A DNA stretch of 64,000 nt. It comes from Symbiodinium kawagutii. Lineage: Eukaryota > Sar > Dinophyceae > Suessiales > Symbiodiniaceae. Positions 1 to 9,959 of this stretch are shown here, in pieces. The notes below the pieces were generated by a model. It saw only the letters and a program-made list of their open reading frames with translations, did no database searches and was not told where the DNA came from. The stretch covers positions 79,639 through 143,638 of the forward strand of contig VSDK01017500.1 of assembly GCA_009767595.1 (NCBI GenBank), in the 5' to 3' direction. Within the stretch, counting starts at the first letter, position 1, and every line of letters begins with the position of its first letter. A program made the position numbers and the translations under genes.

Positions 1-53
1 TGCATAACCGCACCGGCACTTTTGTTGACTCAGGCCATCAGCGGATAACACTT

Positions 54-428
54 TTGGCGGTCAACTTTGAGTTGAGTTTACTTTCCTCCATGGTGGAGAA
101 CAACTCTCTCCATATATGGAATCGCCAGTTTTTGGACCACTTTATGGCAATAGGGTCCACACCTTTGACTCCGGTCACTTTGCCGCTCTCAGCACTTTCA
201 GTTTGTGGAATAGCACAACTTGCGTGCTCTCACAACTTTTTGGCCCACCATTTGAACTTGTATCTGAACGCGAACTTTAATGAGCATCAGCGTCTTCCTC
301 AGCAGATGCCACTTTTGACTCGCGTTGGCCACTTGATCGTGCGTAGAGATTTACTTTTGGAAATTTCCAACTATGATGGTTGGATTCCAAGGGACTTGAT
401 GAGACCTTTTCTCAGAGCCCGACTTTGA
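54..428 (+). CDS. Open frame of 124 codons inside the ACTTT tract, doubtful
   Basis: This is a stop-free plus frame ending in TGA at 426-428, with a mixed hydrophobic composition and no family that I recognise. Several ACTTT words fall inside it, so the frame could stay open because the repeated word contains no stop. No clear acceptor or promoter is visible. It could be the last exon of a gene entering from the left, or simply repeat-derived. Confidence 0.2.
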   Translation: MAVNFELSLLSSMVENNSLHIWNRQFLDHFMAIGSTPLTPVTLPLSALSVCGIAQLACSHNFLAHHLNLYLNANFNEHQRLPQQMPLLTRVGHLIVRRDLLLEISNYDGWIPRDLMRPFLRARL

Positions 429-1072
429 GTGCTCAGCTCACTTTGATGTCATAACACTTTTGGTTTTTCTTTTTCTGCTCTGTTTGTGGCTGTTTTGCTT
501 CAGAACTTTATGACATCAGTTGGCATTGCAACTTTTCAGTTTTGAATTCGTTTTGGAACTTTGAATTTGTTTGAGTGAATTTGTTTGATACTTTGCATTC
601 ATGTCACTGGCATACTTTGCAATCTTTGCAGTGACACAGTTGAAACTTTTGCAACTTCTGTGCGCATGATACTTGAGACTTTGCACTTTCATGCATTCTC
701 ATGGTACAGACTCATGTGACACTTTCAAGACTTTAGTGGATCACAATCCTTGGAACTTTGAACTTTCCATGGGACAGATTTGTGAACACTTTCACACTTT
801 TCTTTTAAGGCTGATAACTTTGAAATAAGTTAGCGCCAAGCACCACGACTTTTGCAAGAGACTTTTGAATTCAGCTCGAAATCGAAAAGAACTTTGAGTC
901 AGAGCTTTACTTTCCCGAAATGGTTGTACTAGTAGTTTAACTTTAATTAGTTTGGTGTGGATAGAAAAGTTCCACTTTAAAACTGAGAACTTTCCATCCA
1001 AGGGGGCGTGCGAAATATACAGCACTTTTGCCCACGTTGCGCACTCCGTGCATACTTTGACTTCTGGCCAAA

Positions 1073-1086
1073 TACTTTGGCTCAAG
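1073..1086 (+). other. Spliced-leader-like 3' end (TACTTTGGCTCAAG)
   Basis: The last 11 bases, TTTGGCTCAAG, equal the 3' end of the dinoflagellate spliced leader, and one mismatch is needed to extend the match to 13. The 5' half of the leader is absent. In an ACTTTG-rich tract this could be chance. A real relic would mark a retroposed mRNA. Confidence 0.2.
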
Positions 1087-1176
1087 ATGCTTGTGTGAAA
1101 AGAGTCCTGAGTACTTTACTTCGGTGTACTTGGGGACTTGTGTTGGTACTACTTTAGAGTAGTCGAAACTTCGCAG

Positions 1177-1247
1177 GTGGGCTGGTTAGTTGGTTGGTTG
1201 GTTGGTTGGGTGGGTGGGTGGGTGGGTTGGGTTGGTTGGTTGGTTTG
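1177..1247 (+). repeat. (TTGG)n/(TGGG)n microsatellite
   Basis: About 70 bases of TTGG units pass into TGGG units and back, immediately upstream of the ATG-bearing island at 1270. It is G- and T-only on this strand. Confidence 0.85.
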
Positions 1248-1269
1248 TAAGGGCCAATGAGAAGCAACA

Positions 1270-1419
1270 ATGGCAGATCTGGCAGCAACAACGTCAGAGA
1301 TAGAGCGACGGTTGCGCCGGTTTACTTGGTTGTTCTTGGGCGCAGTGCGAATTCACCTGCAGATGAAGCCATGGCCCCCATGTGGCGAATGTTGGAGTCC
1401 TGGTCGAATGAAATTGTAG
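1270..1419 (+). CDS. Candidate first exon or small protein, MADLAATTSEIERR
   Basis: An ATG at 1270 opens a 49-codon frame to TAG at 1417-1419. It starts MADLAATTSEIERRLRRF, continues into a hydrophobic stretch near residues 19-25 and ends with a CGEC motif. An alternative plus frame is also open across 1257-1454. The N-terminus is protein-like, but no family is recognised. It may end earlier at an unrecognised donor. Confidence 0.35.
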   Translation: MADLAATTSEIERRLRRFTWLFLGAVRIHLQMKPWPPCGECWSPGRMKL

Positions 1420-1499
1420 TGCCCGGCAATGCAAAGAACATGTTTTTTTTGTAAGTTCTTTATCCGCAAGAAAACATGATTTCCCACTCACAATCATTC

Positions 1500-2480
1500 A
1501 ACACGACAGTTGATTCCCACTGTCACATGGCTCTGGAACAGACTAGCCTCGAAAGTGTTTGGTTTCCCCAGCTACCCGTGACAGTGACTCTCAGTTCCAT
1601 GGTCCGTTTGATGTTCTGTTTGTGGCCTATCCGCCAGTTCGCATCTTCATAAAACATGGGGTTCTCTTGCAACCAGAACATATGATCTCTTAGATCCGTG
1701 GTTGGACAAACTATGACTATTAAAGCATACCTGGCTTAAACGATGCCCACGATGTTTGTATCATCTAAGTTGACGTGGGAACATGGAACGTGAACGCAGG
1801 ATTCACGCACGCGATGCCGCCACAACAGGTAGTGACCTTCACCATCGTGGTGCGAAGCCTGAGTGGCGGGCGATGGAAATGACTGCTGGGGGTTCCTCTA
1901 TAGTGGTGATAGCCATTATCAATCATATGTTCAACCAATGAAGGTAAGAATGCTTATTATTGTAGGTTGATTATTGTCTGGTTTCACAAAATAGGGAACC
2001 TCAATGATTGGGTTATCACAGTAAATGATTAATGTAAATGTTAATTTCGGGTCCCCTGTTTTTAGAACCCCTCCATATTATGAGCTGATGGAGGTAATAA
2101 CGGATATCAATGATTGATATCTTTGTAGGTGAACATTATTGCAGATTGATATTATCAACCGCCGGTTGACCAGCGTTCGTGATCAATCATGGCTAACAGT
2201 GATTGATCATGGGGGTGAGCGGCTGATATGATGACTCTTGTGGTAATGTAGTTGCCGATGCTACTTTTGCTTTTGTTGTCCTTGTTGTTGTCATAACTGC
2301 TCATTTTCCATTTCCAAGATTTTCGAAGACTGAACCTCCATCTTTTTAGCCCACTGCCATCGTCAATGTCGTGTTTTTTTAGCTCTTGCCACCGCGAATG
2401 ATACTGCTGGATGTGCATATCTGCACAGTTCGTAACTCATCACCGACCATTTTTGAGTTCGGGGCTAGCTCAGCCATAGG
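1500..2480. other. No gene seen; weak TGATTGAT-rich spacer
   Basis: This stretch holds irregular TGATT and GGTTGA words, with imperfect copies of TCAATGATTG and TTGATATTATC around 1900-2170. The short open frames on both strands here look like chance. I see no RNA gene or defined element. Confidence 0.5.
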
Positions 2481-2504
2481 CTGAAAAATCACCGCTCTCC
2501 GCAG

Positions 2505-2607
2505 CCTGTGGGGCACACCCAAGTGCTCCGCCGAAGCCGACCAGGCAGTCTTCGTCACCGTACTGGGCGGCAAGATCTTGTGGAACTGTGTGGCTCAGCA
2601 CATCTGG
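2505..2607 (+). CDS. Candidate internal exon (VFVTVLGGKILWNC)
   Basis: The acceptor CTCTCCGCAG and donor GTGCAACC bound 103 bases, open in one plus frame. That frame reads LWGTPKCSAEADQ, then VFVTVLGGKILWNCVAQHIW, a balanced protein-like sequence with a beta-strand-like core. The two other plus frames are less convincing. Downstream sequence switches to GGATGGTTGATCGG words, as expected at the right side of a plus-strand exon. Function is unknown. Confidence 0.45.
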
Positions 2608-2619
2608 GTGCAACCAATT

Positions 2620-4170
2620 GTGACGAAGGATGGTTGATCGGTGGTGGCAGCAATAGGCTGTTTGGTATTGGCTCAGCAAAGGTGAATGATTGGGAAATAG
2701 TTGTGAAACGATGTTTAAACCATGATTAATGATGGTTCAGGCTGATTGACAATGAGTAAGAATCACTAATCTCCAAAACTGGATTTGACAACCAGGGCTT
2801 TTGATGCGTGGCTAGGGGGGATAGCAACCGTAGGAAGGAAGAGGCTAACACCAGTTGACAATGGATTGCAAATGGTATTTGGCTGCTGGTGACCACAAGT
2901 TAGCCAGCAAAACAGATGAATAAAAAGCCAATGATCAGTCATTGTCAATGGATCTCGGCCATTATTTTCATAGCAAGCAAAGAAGTAGAAATGAAACTCA
3001 TGAAGGTCTGTGACCATGGCCATTAGCCATTACAAACACCACATGAACGTTTTGTTCATCATGGTTGGCCAATGGTTGATAGCAGTGCTAATGGGTTGGT
3101 CCCCCAGGGCTCCCCATGGTTGCCATGGGTCTGCTGGAGGGTCCGAAATGACACTGGGCTTGATGACTGGATACCAGGGATGGTACAGCCAGAAATTCCT
3201 TGACACTCAACAGGACTGCCGCTTTGCCAACTGAAACCGCTCCTAGTGATTGGGTGGAATGGATTGGGGGAGTTTTTTGGTGAATGTTCCTGGTTTTCGA
3301 GTGTGGGTGCTAGTGGTTGAGGATTGTCAAAAGTCGGTAATAATAGACAACCATGCTAATCATGGGGCAATGATGGATGAAGTTGGGATAAGGATTGATG
3401 ATACTGGTCAATGGTTGATGATGACTGCCTGTGGTCATCAACCCCGGTCAAAGTAATGCTCTTCCCACCTGCAGGGGGTTTACTAGGTGAAGTGCCAGTC
3501 ATGGTACAACTACAGATTTCACGGCGTTTTTTAACCAACTCATCGTGAGAAACACTGCTGATTTATGGGAGAGTATCATCGAATCCCTCATGAATGGATT
3601 GGTGGCTTTAACCATTTTCGACATTGTTAGCCGTCACTAGCCACCTTGACTGACCATTGGCCACCATTCACCAACATCACCACTATCTAACATCATGAAG
3701 CACGATTAAGCATCACTCACCACCAACAAAACCACATTTTTCACCAGCATTAACGATCCTTAGCTGTCCTTAATCATTATCAACCATTCTTTAAGATTAG
3801 ATCAGCTGGCACGTGTCTGAATCCTTTGTTTTTCTATCAACTCACACTTGTCTTCCAGACTGGTTGCCACTTGGAACAGCCGGGTGGAAGCGAGAAGTGC
3901 AAACTGGGAGGGTGGCAAACCATTCTTTACCATCATCAAGCACTATTGCCCTATTGGCTGTGGGTCAAAACCCTGTACCCCCCTATCATTCACCATTGTT
4001 TTCCATATAATTGATGGTGAATATCCCTACAAGATTGGTTGGTTAATATTGACTCATAGCCATGTATAGCTGGTATATCCCCTATAGTTGCTAGTTGTTA
4101 TCCCCTATTACTAACCATTAACCAGCTATTGCCCTATAGGTTTCTTAGCCATTCATAGCTAGTCATGTCC
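2620..4170. other. Intron-like stretch, polarity turning from GGTT to CCA words
   Basis: The left part has GGTTGAT words. From about 3600 to 3790 the strand is dominated by CCAxxATxAACCAxCAT words, and a family B element follows at 3955. Small open frames at 2766-3540 overlap on both strands and show no convincing protein. This fits one intron running into the exon at about 4200. Confidence 0.5.
3955..4063 (-). mobile_element. Family B inverted-repeat element
   Basis: It starts TGGCTGTGGGTCAAAACCCTG and ends TTAATATTGACTCATAGCCA, so the two tips are reverse complements. The internal text (CCCTATCATT, CCATTGTTTTCC) matches other copies in the same inverted orientation. It lies about 135 bases before the next exon island. 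Confidence 0.7.
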
Positions 4171-4197
4171 TTAGCGGCATACCACCACCCGCAATGA

Positions 4198-4262
4198 GCG
4201 ACGGCGTCTGAGGGCATCTTACAGCCACTGCTGGCACAGTTGTACCTGGGAGACGTCGCGAA
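4198..4262 (+). CDS. Candidate internal exon (EGILQPLLAQLYLGDVA)
   Basis: The one natural plus frame reads ATASEGILQPLLAQLYLGDVAK. The donor is GTGATGCG after GTCGCGAA. The 5' edge is uncertain, either just after the TGA at 4195 or at the internal ACAG near 4222. The left flank is CCA-rich and the right flank from 4265 is GGTT-rich, a clear polarity switch. The segment is leucine-rich and helical-looking. Function is unknown. Confidence 0.4.
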
Positions 4263-4269
4263 GTGATGC

Positions 4270-5290
4270 GTTGGTCACTGGATCAATGGATCAATGATGG
4301 CTTATAGGTATAGGGGTTGGAAGTGGTTGACGATGGTTAGTAGTGGTTAATGGTGGTTGAACATGATTAATGGTGGTTAACGGTTGATAGTGGTTAATAG
4401 TGGTTAACAGTGGTAAATAATGGTTATCACTACTAATAGTGGTATAGGGGTTGGAAGTGGTTGACGATGGTTAGTAGTGGTCAATGATGGTTAAAAGTGG
4501 TTGAACACGGTTAATAGTAGTTGATAATGGCTTATAACATTTGAAGATGATCAGGGTGAACAATGGTCAGTGCATGAATACTAAGTAATGATGGAACATC
4601 ATGGATAATACTGATTCAACATAATTAGTAATGTTTGATAATGGATGAACATCGGTTAACAATGGAGAATAATCATTAACAATGTAACAATGATCAACAA
4701 TGATTAGCAATGCTCAACGATGGGTGGTGACAATGGTTTGAGGTAACAATGCTTAGGATGTATGGTTGATGTTCATGGTCAATCAATCTGCATGGTCAAT
4801 ATCAAGAGTAGTGCATGGCTGGTATTGATGGTGATTAGGATATCATTGTTCACGTTAATTAGAAGTGGCCAATGTTTTGATTTGATAGGTTGTTAGTGGT
4901 TTATATTCACAGTTGATATTCATGATGAGTCTAGTACATGGCTTGTGTGAGTATTTATATAATGAATCAACGGTTATCGAATGTTCACTAGCTGATATGA
5001 ATTGTTAATACACAATGTGTTATCCTTCTGTTTTTGATGAAAGGATAAAACATATTTTTGGATATATGATTGGTTCCGATTATCGGTGACAATGCCGTTT
5101 ATTTTGAGTGCTTCACCTCAAATGGTGGGTACATGATACGTGTCTTGTGGCAGATGTTGCCACGGTGATTCGGCTATATTTGGGGGTGACCCCGTGAACG
5201 ACAATTGCCCTTGGTGGGTTGATAGTTAATGTGCGGCACTGACCATGCCTGGAATCATAACTTCGGATGGTTGCCAACATGTCTTTGCAT
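4270..5290 (+). repeat. GGTTGATAATGG-type intron tract
   Basis: This is a dense irregular iteration of TGGTTRATRRTGG from about 4300 to 4740, including a near-duplicate of a 40-base segment (GTATAGGGGTTGGAAGTGG at 4310 and 4442). It then dilutes into AT-rich DNA up to the TA microsatellite at 5294. No coding island is seen. Confidence 0.7.
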
Positions 5291-5293
5291 AAG

Positions 5294-5320
5294 CATATAT
5301 ACATATATATATATATATAT
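5294..5320. repeat. (TA)n microsatellite
   Basis: An uninterrupted run of TA dinucleotides lies upstream of the GC-rich island at 5529. Confidence 0.9.
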
Positions 5321-5528
5321 CCAGATATGTATGGAGACACAGTACATGTCTTCACGTCTCTTCGTGTTTCTATACTAGTCACTAGTCTGTGTAGCAATGT
5401 TCACACCTACATTTCAACGTCAATATCTATATTGCGTAAATAGACATTTTCGGAGATGTTGCATTACATTCCCATGTTGATATCTTGATGTGTATTTTGC
5501 GCCCATGAATATCGACATCTGTCCACAG

Positions 5529-5704
5529 ATACGCAGCATGAGGATCTTGCCAGGGCCGGGCCACTAGCTCCGCCTTTGGGGGAACCCCCATGGGAGCAGA
5601 TGGCGGGTTCCCTGGGCCCAACCCAACCGCGAAGGCAGTTTGGCTTCACGCCATGCCTGGATCCAGTGGCGCACCCAGGCTGCTCTATGCCTATGTCATT
5701 CTGA
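5529..5704 (+). CDS. Candidate exon, proline-rich (LAPPLGEPPWEQM)
   Basis: The acceptor CTGTCCACAG at 5519-5528 opens a 58-codon plus frame ending TGA at 5702. It contains QHEDLARAGPLAPPLGEPPW and then CLDPVAHPGC. The minus strand is also open over this island (5464-5856, 130 codons) and is equally rich in G, P and C, so the strand is not certain. TA repeats flank the island on both sides, which could mean a mobile or retroposed segment rather than an exon. Confidence 0.3.
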
Positions 5705-5709
5705 TCATC

Positions 5710-6300
5710 TTCGGCTTCGTTCGGAAGCCTCAGAAGAGGGATGAAAGACCGGACCACGGGAAGTTCTGGCCAAGTCTGGAGAAAACACATTATAGATATG
5801 TATATGATGTAGAGGTACATGAATATGTCCACACTAACGCGCGCATGCATTTTCATGTGTCTATGAATATATATATATATGTGTATATATGTGGATTAGT
5901 GTGCGTGGACAAATGCTTATACATTTTCTTGCATATGCACAAGGGCAAAACTGAAAGAAGTTGCTTATCTTTCAGAGTCGCCTCCCTGAAAGATTCGTGA
6001 TCCCGAAAGACGGTGGCTGCTTCCCCAACGAATAACTTGATGACTGCTGGTTGACGGCTGGTTGACAGCTGGTTGACGGTGACTAGTGACATGGCAGATG
6101 CTGACCAGCCCATGATGTAGTGAGTATAGTGAATACTGATCCGGCCAACCAACCAGAGTACTAACTTTCATGCCATTGGTGGGTTGGTAACCATTTTTCC
6201 AAGCAGTTTCATGCCATTGATTGGATGAATCTACCAACCATTTTTCACCATGGTAGAAATTTTCATGCCATTTTTCCAACCACTTACAACCATTCATCCG
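5710..6300. other. TA/TG microsatellite and GGTTGACRGC tract
   Basis: There is a TATATG microsatellite at about 5863-5895. TGACGGCTGGTTGACAGCTGG iterations (about 10-12 bases) lie at 6040-6090, then ATGCCATTTTTCCAACCA words that give the left flank of the exon at 6301. Confidence 0.5.
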
Positions 6301-6396
6301 ATGTCTACCAGCCATACAGAGTTTGACCCAAGCGCAGCGGCGGTTGTCGGGTCGAAACCTGGAAGGATAGGTCGGCCAGGTTTCCACATCGGCCCG
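6301..6396 (+). CDS. Candidate exon with ATG (MSTSHTEFDPSAAAVVG)
   Basis: The plus frame from ATG 6301 reads MSTSHTEFDPSAAAVVGSKP and then GRIGRPGFHIGP up to the donor GTGATAGCC at 6397. The frame stays open to 6465 if not spliced. An internal acceptor CATACAG is possible, in which case the ATG would not be the start. It is glycine- and arginine-containing and of no known family. Confidence 0.4.
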
Positions 6397-6429
6397 GTGA
6401 TAGCCAACCGTGGATCCCAAGGTTGGAGA

Positions 6430-6606
6430 GATGTGGATGACACACATAGACATAGAGACATATAGACATGTATTTACATGTATCTACGTCTATTCACATG
6501 TATTTTCATGTATTTACACGAATTTACCATATATATATATATACATGTATACTATACATACATATCTTTATATAGATATGTATGTATATATATATATATT
6601 TATTTA
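6430..6606. repeat. TATA/CATGTATTTA microsatellite cluster
   Basis: Runs of TA alternate with CATGTATTTACATG-like palindromic words. The tyrosine/isoleucine-only open frames here are products of the repeat. Confidence 0.85.
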
Positions 6607-6607
6607 G

Positions 6608-6747
6608 ATCACGCATATCTTGTGCATTTTGCACCGCTCCTTGGTTGGGTTTTCCGTTGAGCAAGCCCGTTCCTCGCGTTTGAAGGTGGCCGTGGTCACC
6701 CACGAACTCACCAGGAAGGTGCGAACGATGCTTCGAGGCAGGGATTG
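6608..6747 (+). CDS. Candidate internal exon (LKVAVVTHELTRKVRTML)
   Basis: The plus frame opens after TAG at 6605 and reads ILCILHRSLVGFSVEQARSS, then RLKVAVVTHELTRKVRTMLR, up to the donor GTGTGACG at 6748. The sequence is well balanced and looks like a beta strand followed by a basic helix. The GGTTGATCC words begin directly after the donor. The acceptor edge lies somewhere between 6608 and about 6650. No family is assigned. Confidence 0.45.
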
Positions 6748-6749
6748 GT

Positions 6750-6880
6750 GTGACGATGGTTGATCCATGGTGACGATTGCAACGATGGTTGATTCGTACT
6801 ATCAATGGTTAATGGTTGATAATGGTTTGTAATGATGGTTGATAATGGTTGATCCATGGTTGATTGCAATGATGGGTATG
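6750..6880 (+). repeat. GGTTGATAATGG tract, donor side
   Basis: TGATGGTTGATCCATGGTGACG-like iterations begin at the donor of the preceding exon. Confidence 0.7.
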
Positions 6881-7018
6881 CTAATGGCCACCCAGGATGA
6901 AGCTAAACCCCTGGTTGATTAACTAGGGGGTATCCCCTAAAAGCTTTGGTTTTCCATTAAAATGGGAACCCGCCTAGTTAATCAAACAGGGGATTATTAA
7001 TCCTGGGTTGCCATTAAC
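6881..7018. mobile_element. Family G palindromic element
   Basis: The left end CTAATGGCCACCCAGGAT and right end ATCCTGGGTTGCCATTAA are imperfect reverse complements. The complementarity continues inward through TTGATTAACTAGG and CCTAGTTAATCAA, giving arms of about 50 bases around a short centre. It looks like a foldback MITE inserted in an intron tract. I see no second copy. Confidence 0.65.
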
Positions 7019-8490
7019 AATGATCAATGCTATCAATGGTGAATGGTTAATGGTTGATGGTTAATGATGGTTCATGATGGTTAATGAGGGTTAATGGTTA
7101 ATGATGGTTAATGATGGTTGATGATGGTTAATAATGGTTGATGATGGTTGATAATGGTCAATAGTGGTTTGTAATGATGAATAATGATTATTAATGATTA
7201 ATATTGGTTAGTACTGCTTAATAATGCTTCATACAAAGCATCAACGATGTTCATGGTTGATCGAATAATGGTTGAACGTTCGAATAGTGGTTAGGAATGG
7301 TAAATAATAGTTAATAGCAAATGATGACTGATAGTATTGATTATGTATATAGCAATATCCATTATACTAATAGTGATCAGTAATGGTTACTTCATAAAGG
7401 TTGATAAGGGTCAATAGTGCTTGGTCAAAACATGATAATGGCAGTTATTAGTGATAGTTACTGTATCAACTATAAAGTGAAATGACTCGTGATTTATCAA
7501 TAGTGGTCAACAATGTTTGGTGGGGGGGTGTCATTTGAACCCTTGCGCTTCATGGGTAGACAGTACAAATATCACTGAAGTCAAACATGTATGAACCTGT
7601 AAAGTCTCTGTAGATGCCCTTTGCAGTCCGCACTTCGTCAGCCAGATCTTCTGAAGGATTGGCTAACAATGATCAATGGTGAGTGGTCAAGAACCAACCA
7701 CCCTAAGTCTTAACCAACTATCAACTATGAAACATCAATCAACTAAACTGAACAGTGGTTACTTAATGATAGCACAGGCCTGGTTGCACATTTCTTTGAC
7801 AAGGGCGGAGGGTTGTTGTGATGACTGATGCAAGCCGTGGTGAAGCTACGGCAGGTTTCATTGGTCAAATAATGGAGGTGCAAGGGTTGCACCATGATTA
7901 GCGCATTAGTAGTTCAAAGGTTAAATGATTAACTGGGTAAATAGGGTTCAGTAGGTAAGTAGTAGGGTAAGTAGGTAAGTAGGTTCAATAGGTACCATGA
8001 TTGACAGGGTAAATGATGGATGGTAAGATATCGACGGCTTCACCATTGAACATCCTTCATTTAACCATTGAACCATGATTACAGTAAGTAGTAGGGTTAG
8101 TAGGGTTCAATGGTTAAATGATGGATGTTCAACGGTTGAATGATGATTAAAGCATTAGTACTAGGGCAACTACTAGGCAAATAGTAGATTTAACAAAAGT
8201 TTGATGGCGAACCTTAACCAGCTCATAGCCAGGGCCCCGCCTTGTAATGCATAATAATCATCCCCGTGAAATGGATTATCCAGAATATTTCCATTAGAGC
8301 GGGATGCCCAAGAACAAACCGTTGTTGGGGTTGAACCACTATGATAGCTGCTCAGCTATATTTCCCCAGACAACGGTAGTTTAGCGAAGTTCCCACAGGA
8401 TTTTTTTTCATGTTTATGATCTTGAAAGCTCAATGATTTCCTGCACCCAAAATACTGAATCGCTGCATCAGACGATGGTTGTGACGAGGA
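7019..8490 (+). repeat. GGTTAATGATGG tract, then GTAGGTAAGTAGG iterations
   Basis: TGATGGTTAATGATGGTTGA iterations are dense at 7040-7180. From 7680 the polarity turns to CCAACC around 7700. A weak GC island lies at 7775-7850 (frame MIAQAWLHISLTRAEGCCDD). A separate motif, AGTAGGTAAGTAGGTTCAA, is iterated at 7930-8000. Confidence 0.6.
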
Positions 8491-8491
8491 G

Positions 8492-8593
8492 GTATGATTG
8501 TGGGTCAATATTAACCAACCAAGAAATAGTCAGAAGTTCACATCCCAACAGTTGGACCAGTGACTCATCATTGATGAGATGTGAACAGCCAGG
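8492..8593. repeat. Family B left-end fragment joined to a repeat shared with 23340
   Basis: TTGTGGGTCAATATTAACCAACC is a family B tip without its partner. Next comes CACATCCCAACAGTTGGAC at 8539-8557, identical to 23340-23358, and in both places GAACAGCC follows some 40 bases later. Confidence 0.55.
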
Positions 8594-8626
8594 GGTACCA
8601 GCCATTCAAAGTAATGAACCAAGCAT

Positions 8627-8658
8627 TTCCGGGGGTTCCCCTATTTTGAGAAGCACCC
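8627..8658 (-). mobile_element. Family A right-half fragment
   Basis: GGGGGTTCCCCTATTTTGAG followed by AAGCACCCAT is a family A terminal repeat whose partner end is missing. It abuts the complete copy at 8659. Confidence 0.6.
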
Positions 8659-8769
8659 ATATGGGTGTTTCTCAAAATAGGGGACCCCCTAAGGATCCAT
8701 TATCAACCAAATTTATAGTAGTAAACCAGCCATTTTTGGGGTCCCCTATTCTGAGAAACCACCATATGG
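8659..8769 (+). mobile_element. Family A element with ATATGG direct repeat
   Basis: It is bounded by ATATGG at 8659-8664 and 8764-8769. The inner tips are GTGTTTCTCAAAATAGGGG and CCCCTATTCTGAGAAACCAC. The internal order (AAGGATCCATT, then TAGTAGTAAACCAGCCATTTTT) defines the forward orientation. Confidence 0.8.
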
Positions 8770-8778
8770 ATTACCAAG

Positions 8779-8820
8779 CTGATCGGTCGTTGGGTGATCA
8801 TCCTCGAAGAAACCTGCGAG
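8779..8820 (+). CDS. Candidate 42-base exon (LIGRWVIILEETCE)
   Basis: AG at 8777-8778 and GT at 8821 bound exactly 14 codons reading LIGRWVIILEETCE. A second plus frame stays open to TAG at 8892 and reads NLRGLSQNLSDVTDVARTML. Either could be the coding one. The exon lies ten bases after a family A element, so the element sits at the very end of the intron. Confidence 0.35.
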
Positions 8821-8829
8821 GTCTCTCTC

Positions 8830-9320
8830 AGAACCTCTCCGATGTTACAGACGTCGCTCGGACGATGTTGGACGGAAGTCCGTTGGGTCGATAGGGCAAT
8901 GCCATAGTCGTTTCAATGCCGGCTTGAAGTGCTGACTCCGGACATGGCCAAGTTTGATAGAGACATCCAATCCAATTCTATGTACAATATATAGATTTTA
9001 TAGATACATGTAGATGCACATGCCCATGTTTGCAAGTTTCGTTCCCGCTTGAGTCAACTAGTTCTTCTACCAGGCTGGGATGTTGACCCTATAAAAGTGG
9101 TGCGACTGGGATGGTCAGTGGATAGGAAGCAGAAGCAGGTTGAGAAGTTATTGAATAACCCAGATAAGCAAAATCTGGTCACAATTCTGGTTGTTTGATC
9201 ATCTTGTTAATGACAAGGGGCTACAACCGGAAATATTGGTTCATAAAGACACGTTCGTTATATAACATTAATGATAGGGAGTAACAACCAATTATTCTGG
9301 TTACAGAAGATAATCTTCTT
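8830..9320. other. No gene seen
   Basis: It holds the tail of the preceding island, a short TATA stretch near 8980 and unstructured AT-rich DNA. Confidence 0.4.
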
Positions 9321-9500
9321 ATGCTAGGGTATCTCTTAATGATAGTTTCAGGGGTAGCTCACATTATGTTCTTTTTGGTAGAGGGTGACAACCAACCACC
9401 AGCAACAACTGCTTCAGATATGAATTTTGGTAATCACTTCAGTTGGCTTGTGAGAGAGGATTCCTCTCATCGATTTGAGCTGGTTCACCATCAGGAACCA
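9321..9500 (+). CDS. Possible coding segment (DMNFGNHFSWLVREDSSH)
   Basis: A plus frame of 81 codons to TGA at 9564 begins MLGYLLMIVSGVAHIMFFLV, a hydrophobic segment that could be a membrane anchor, then reads SDMNFGNHFSWLVREDSSHR. The last third (HHQEPQTIMKTMMNQH) is CCATCA-repeat DNA and is unlikely to be coding. Edges are not defined. Confidence 0.25.
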
Positions 9501-9848
9501 CAAACCATCATGAAAACCATGATGAATCAGCACGAACCATCAGCGAATAATCTTAACCATCGTTGACCGTCATTAAATACTATATCTACCAACATTCACC
9601 ATTTATACACCATCATTAACCGACAGTAACTATGATATTAGCCATCGCAAACTAATTATGCACCATCAGTAGCCATTATCAACCAACATGAACCTTTCTG
9701 CATTAACCGCAGGAGTGGTATAAATCACTACAGGGGTGAACTAGAACTTGGGTATTCTTGCAACAGGTGGTTGGACTAGAAATCCATAGCCTTCAGCTTC
9801 CATGTTCGCCAGGGTAGTGTTTGTTTGCTGGCGCATTCAACAGATATA
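9501..9848 (-). repeat. CCATCATTAACC-type tract
   Basis: CACCATCATTAACC-like words dominate up to about 9700. This is the acceptor-side polarity of an intron. Confidence 0.6.
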
Positions 9849-9955
9849 GTGGTTTCTCAAAATGAGGGTAACCACAAAACATCTCATAGTACTCATTTTG
9901 AGTAACAAATCATCCATTTTCCGGGTCCCTTATTTTGACAAACACCCGGATATTG
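9849..9955 (+). mobile_element. Family A element, diverged
   Basis: The tips are GTGGTTTCTCAAAATGAGGG and CCCTTATTTTGACAAACACC. The centre carries an extra TACTCATTTTGAGTAACA, which resembles another copy of the tip motif. Confidence 0.6.
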
Positions 9956-9959
9956 TGTC

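Larger units (their letters stand above)
1..1160 (+). repeat. ACTTT-studded strand-asymmetric tract
   Basis: By eye there are about 41 copies of ACTTT (mostly ACTTTTG or ACTTTGA) in 1.15 kb on this strand, one every 28 bases on average, while the reverse complement AAAGT appears about once. The intervening bases are not conserved, so this is not a tandem repeat with a fixed unit. It may be the acceptor-side part of an intron that ends before the exon near 1270. Confidence 0.75.

Noticed and set aside
5464-5856. 130-codon minus-strand gene over the 5529 island
   Set aside because: Not excluded, but the plus strand has an acceptor and a compact frame, and all other exons here are plus. Kept only as an alternative in that entry.
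8433-8894. 153-codon plus-strand gene
   Set aside because: It crosses a family B tip and one and a half family A elements; only the last 40 codons are unique sequence.
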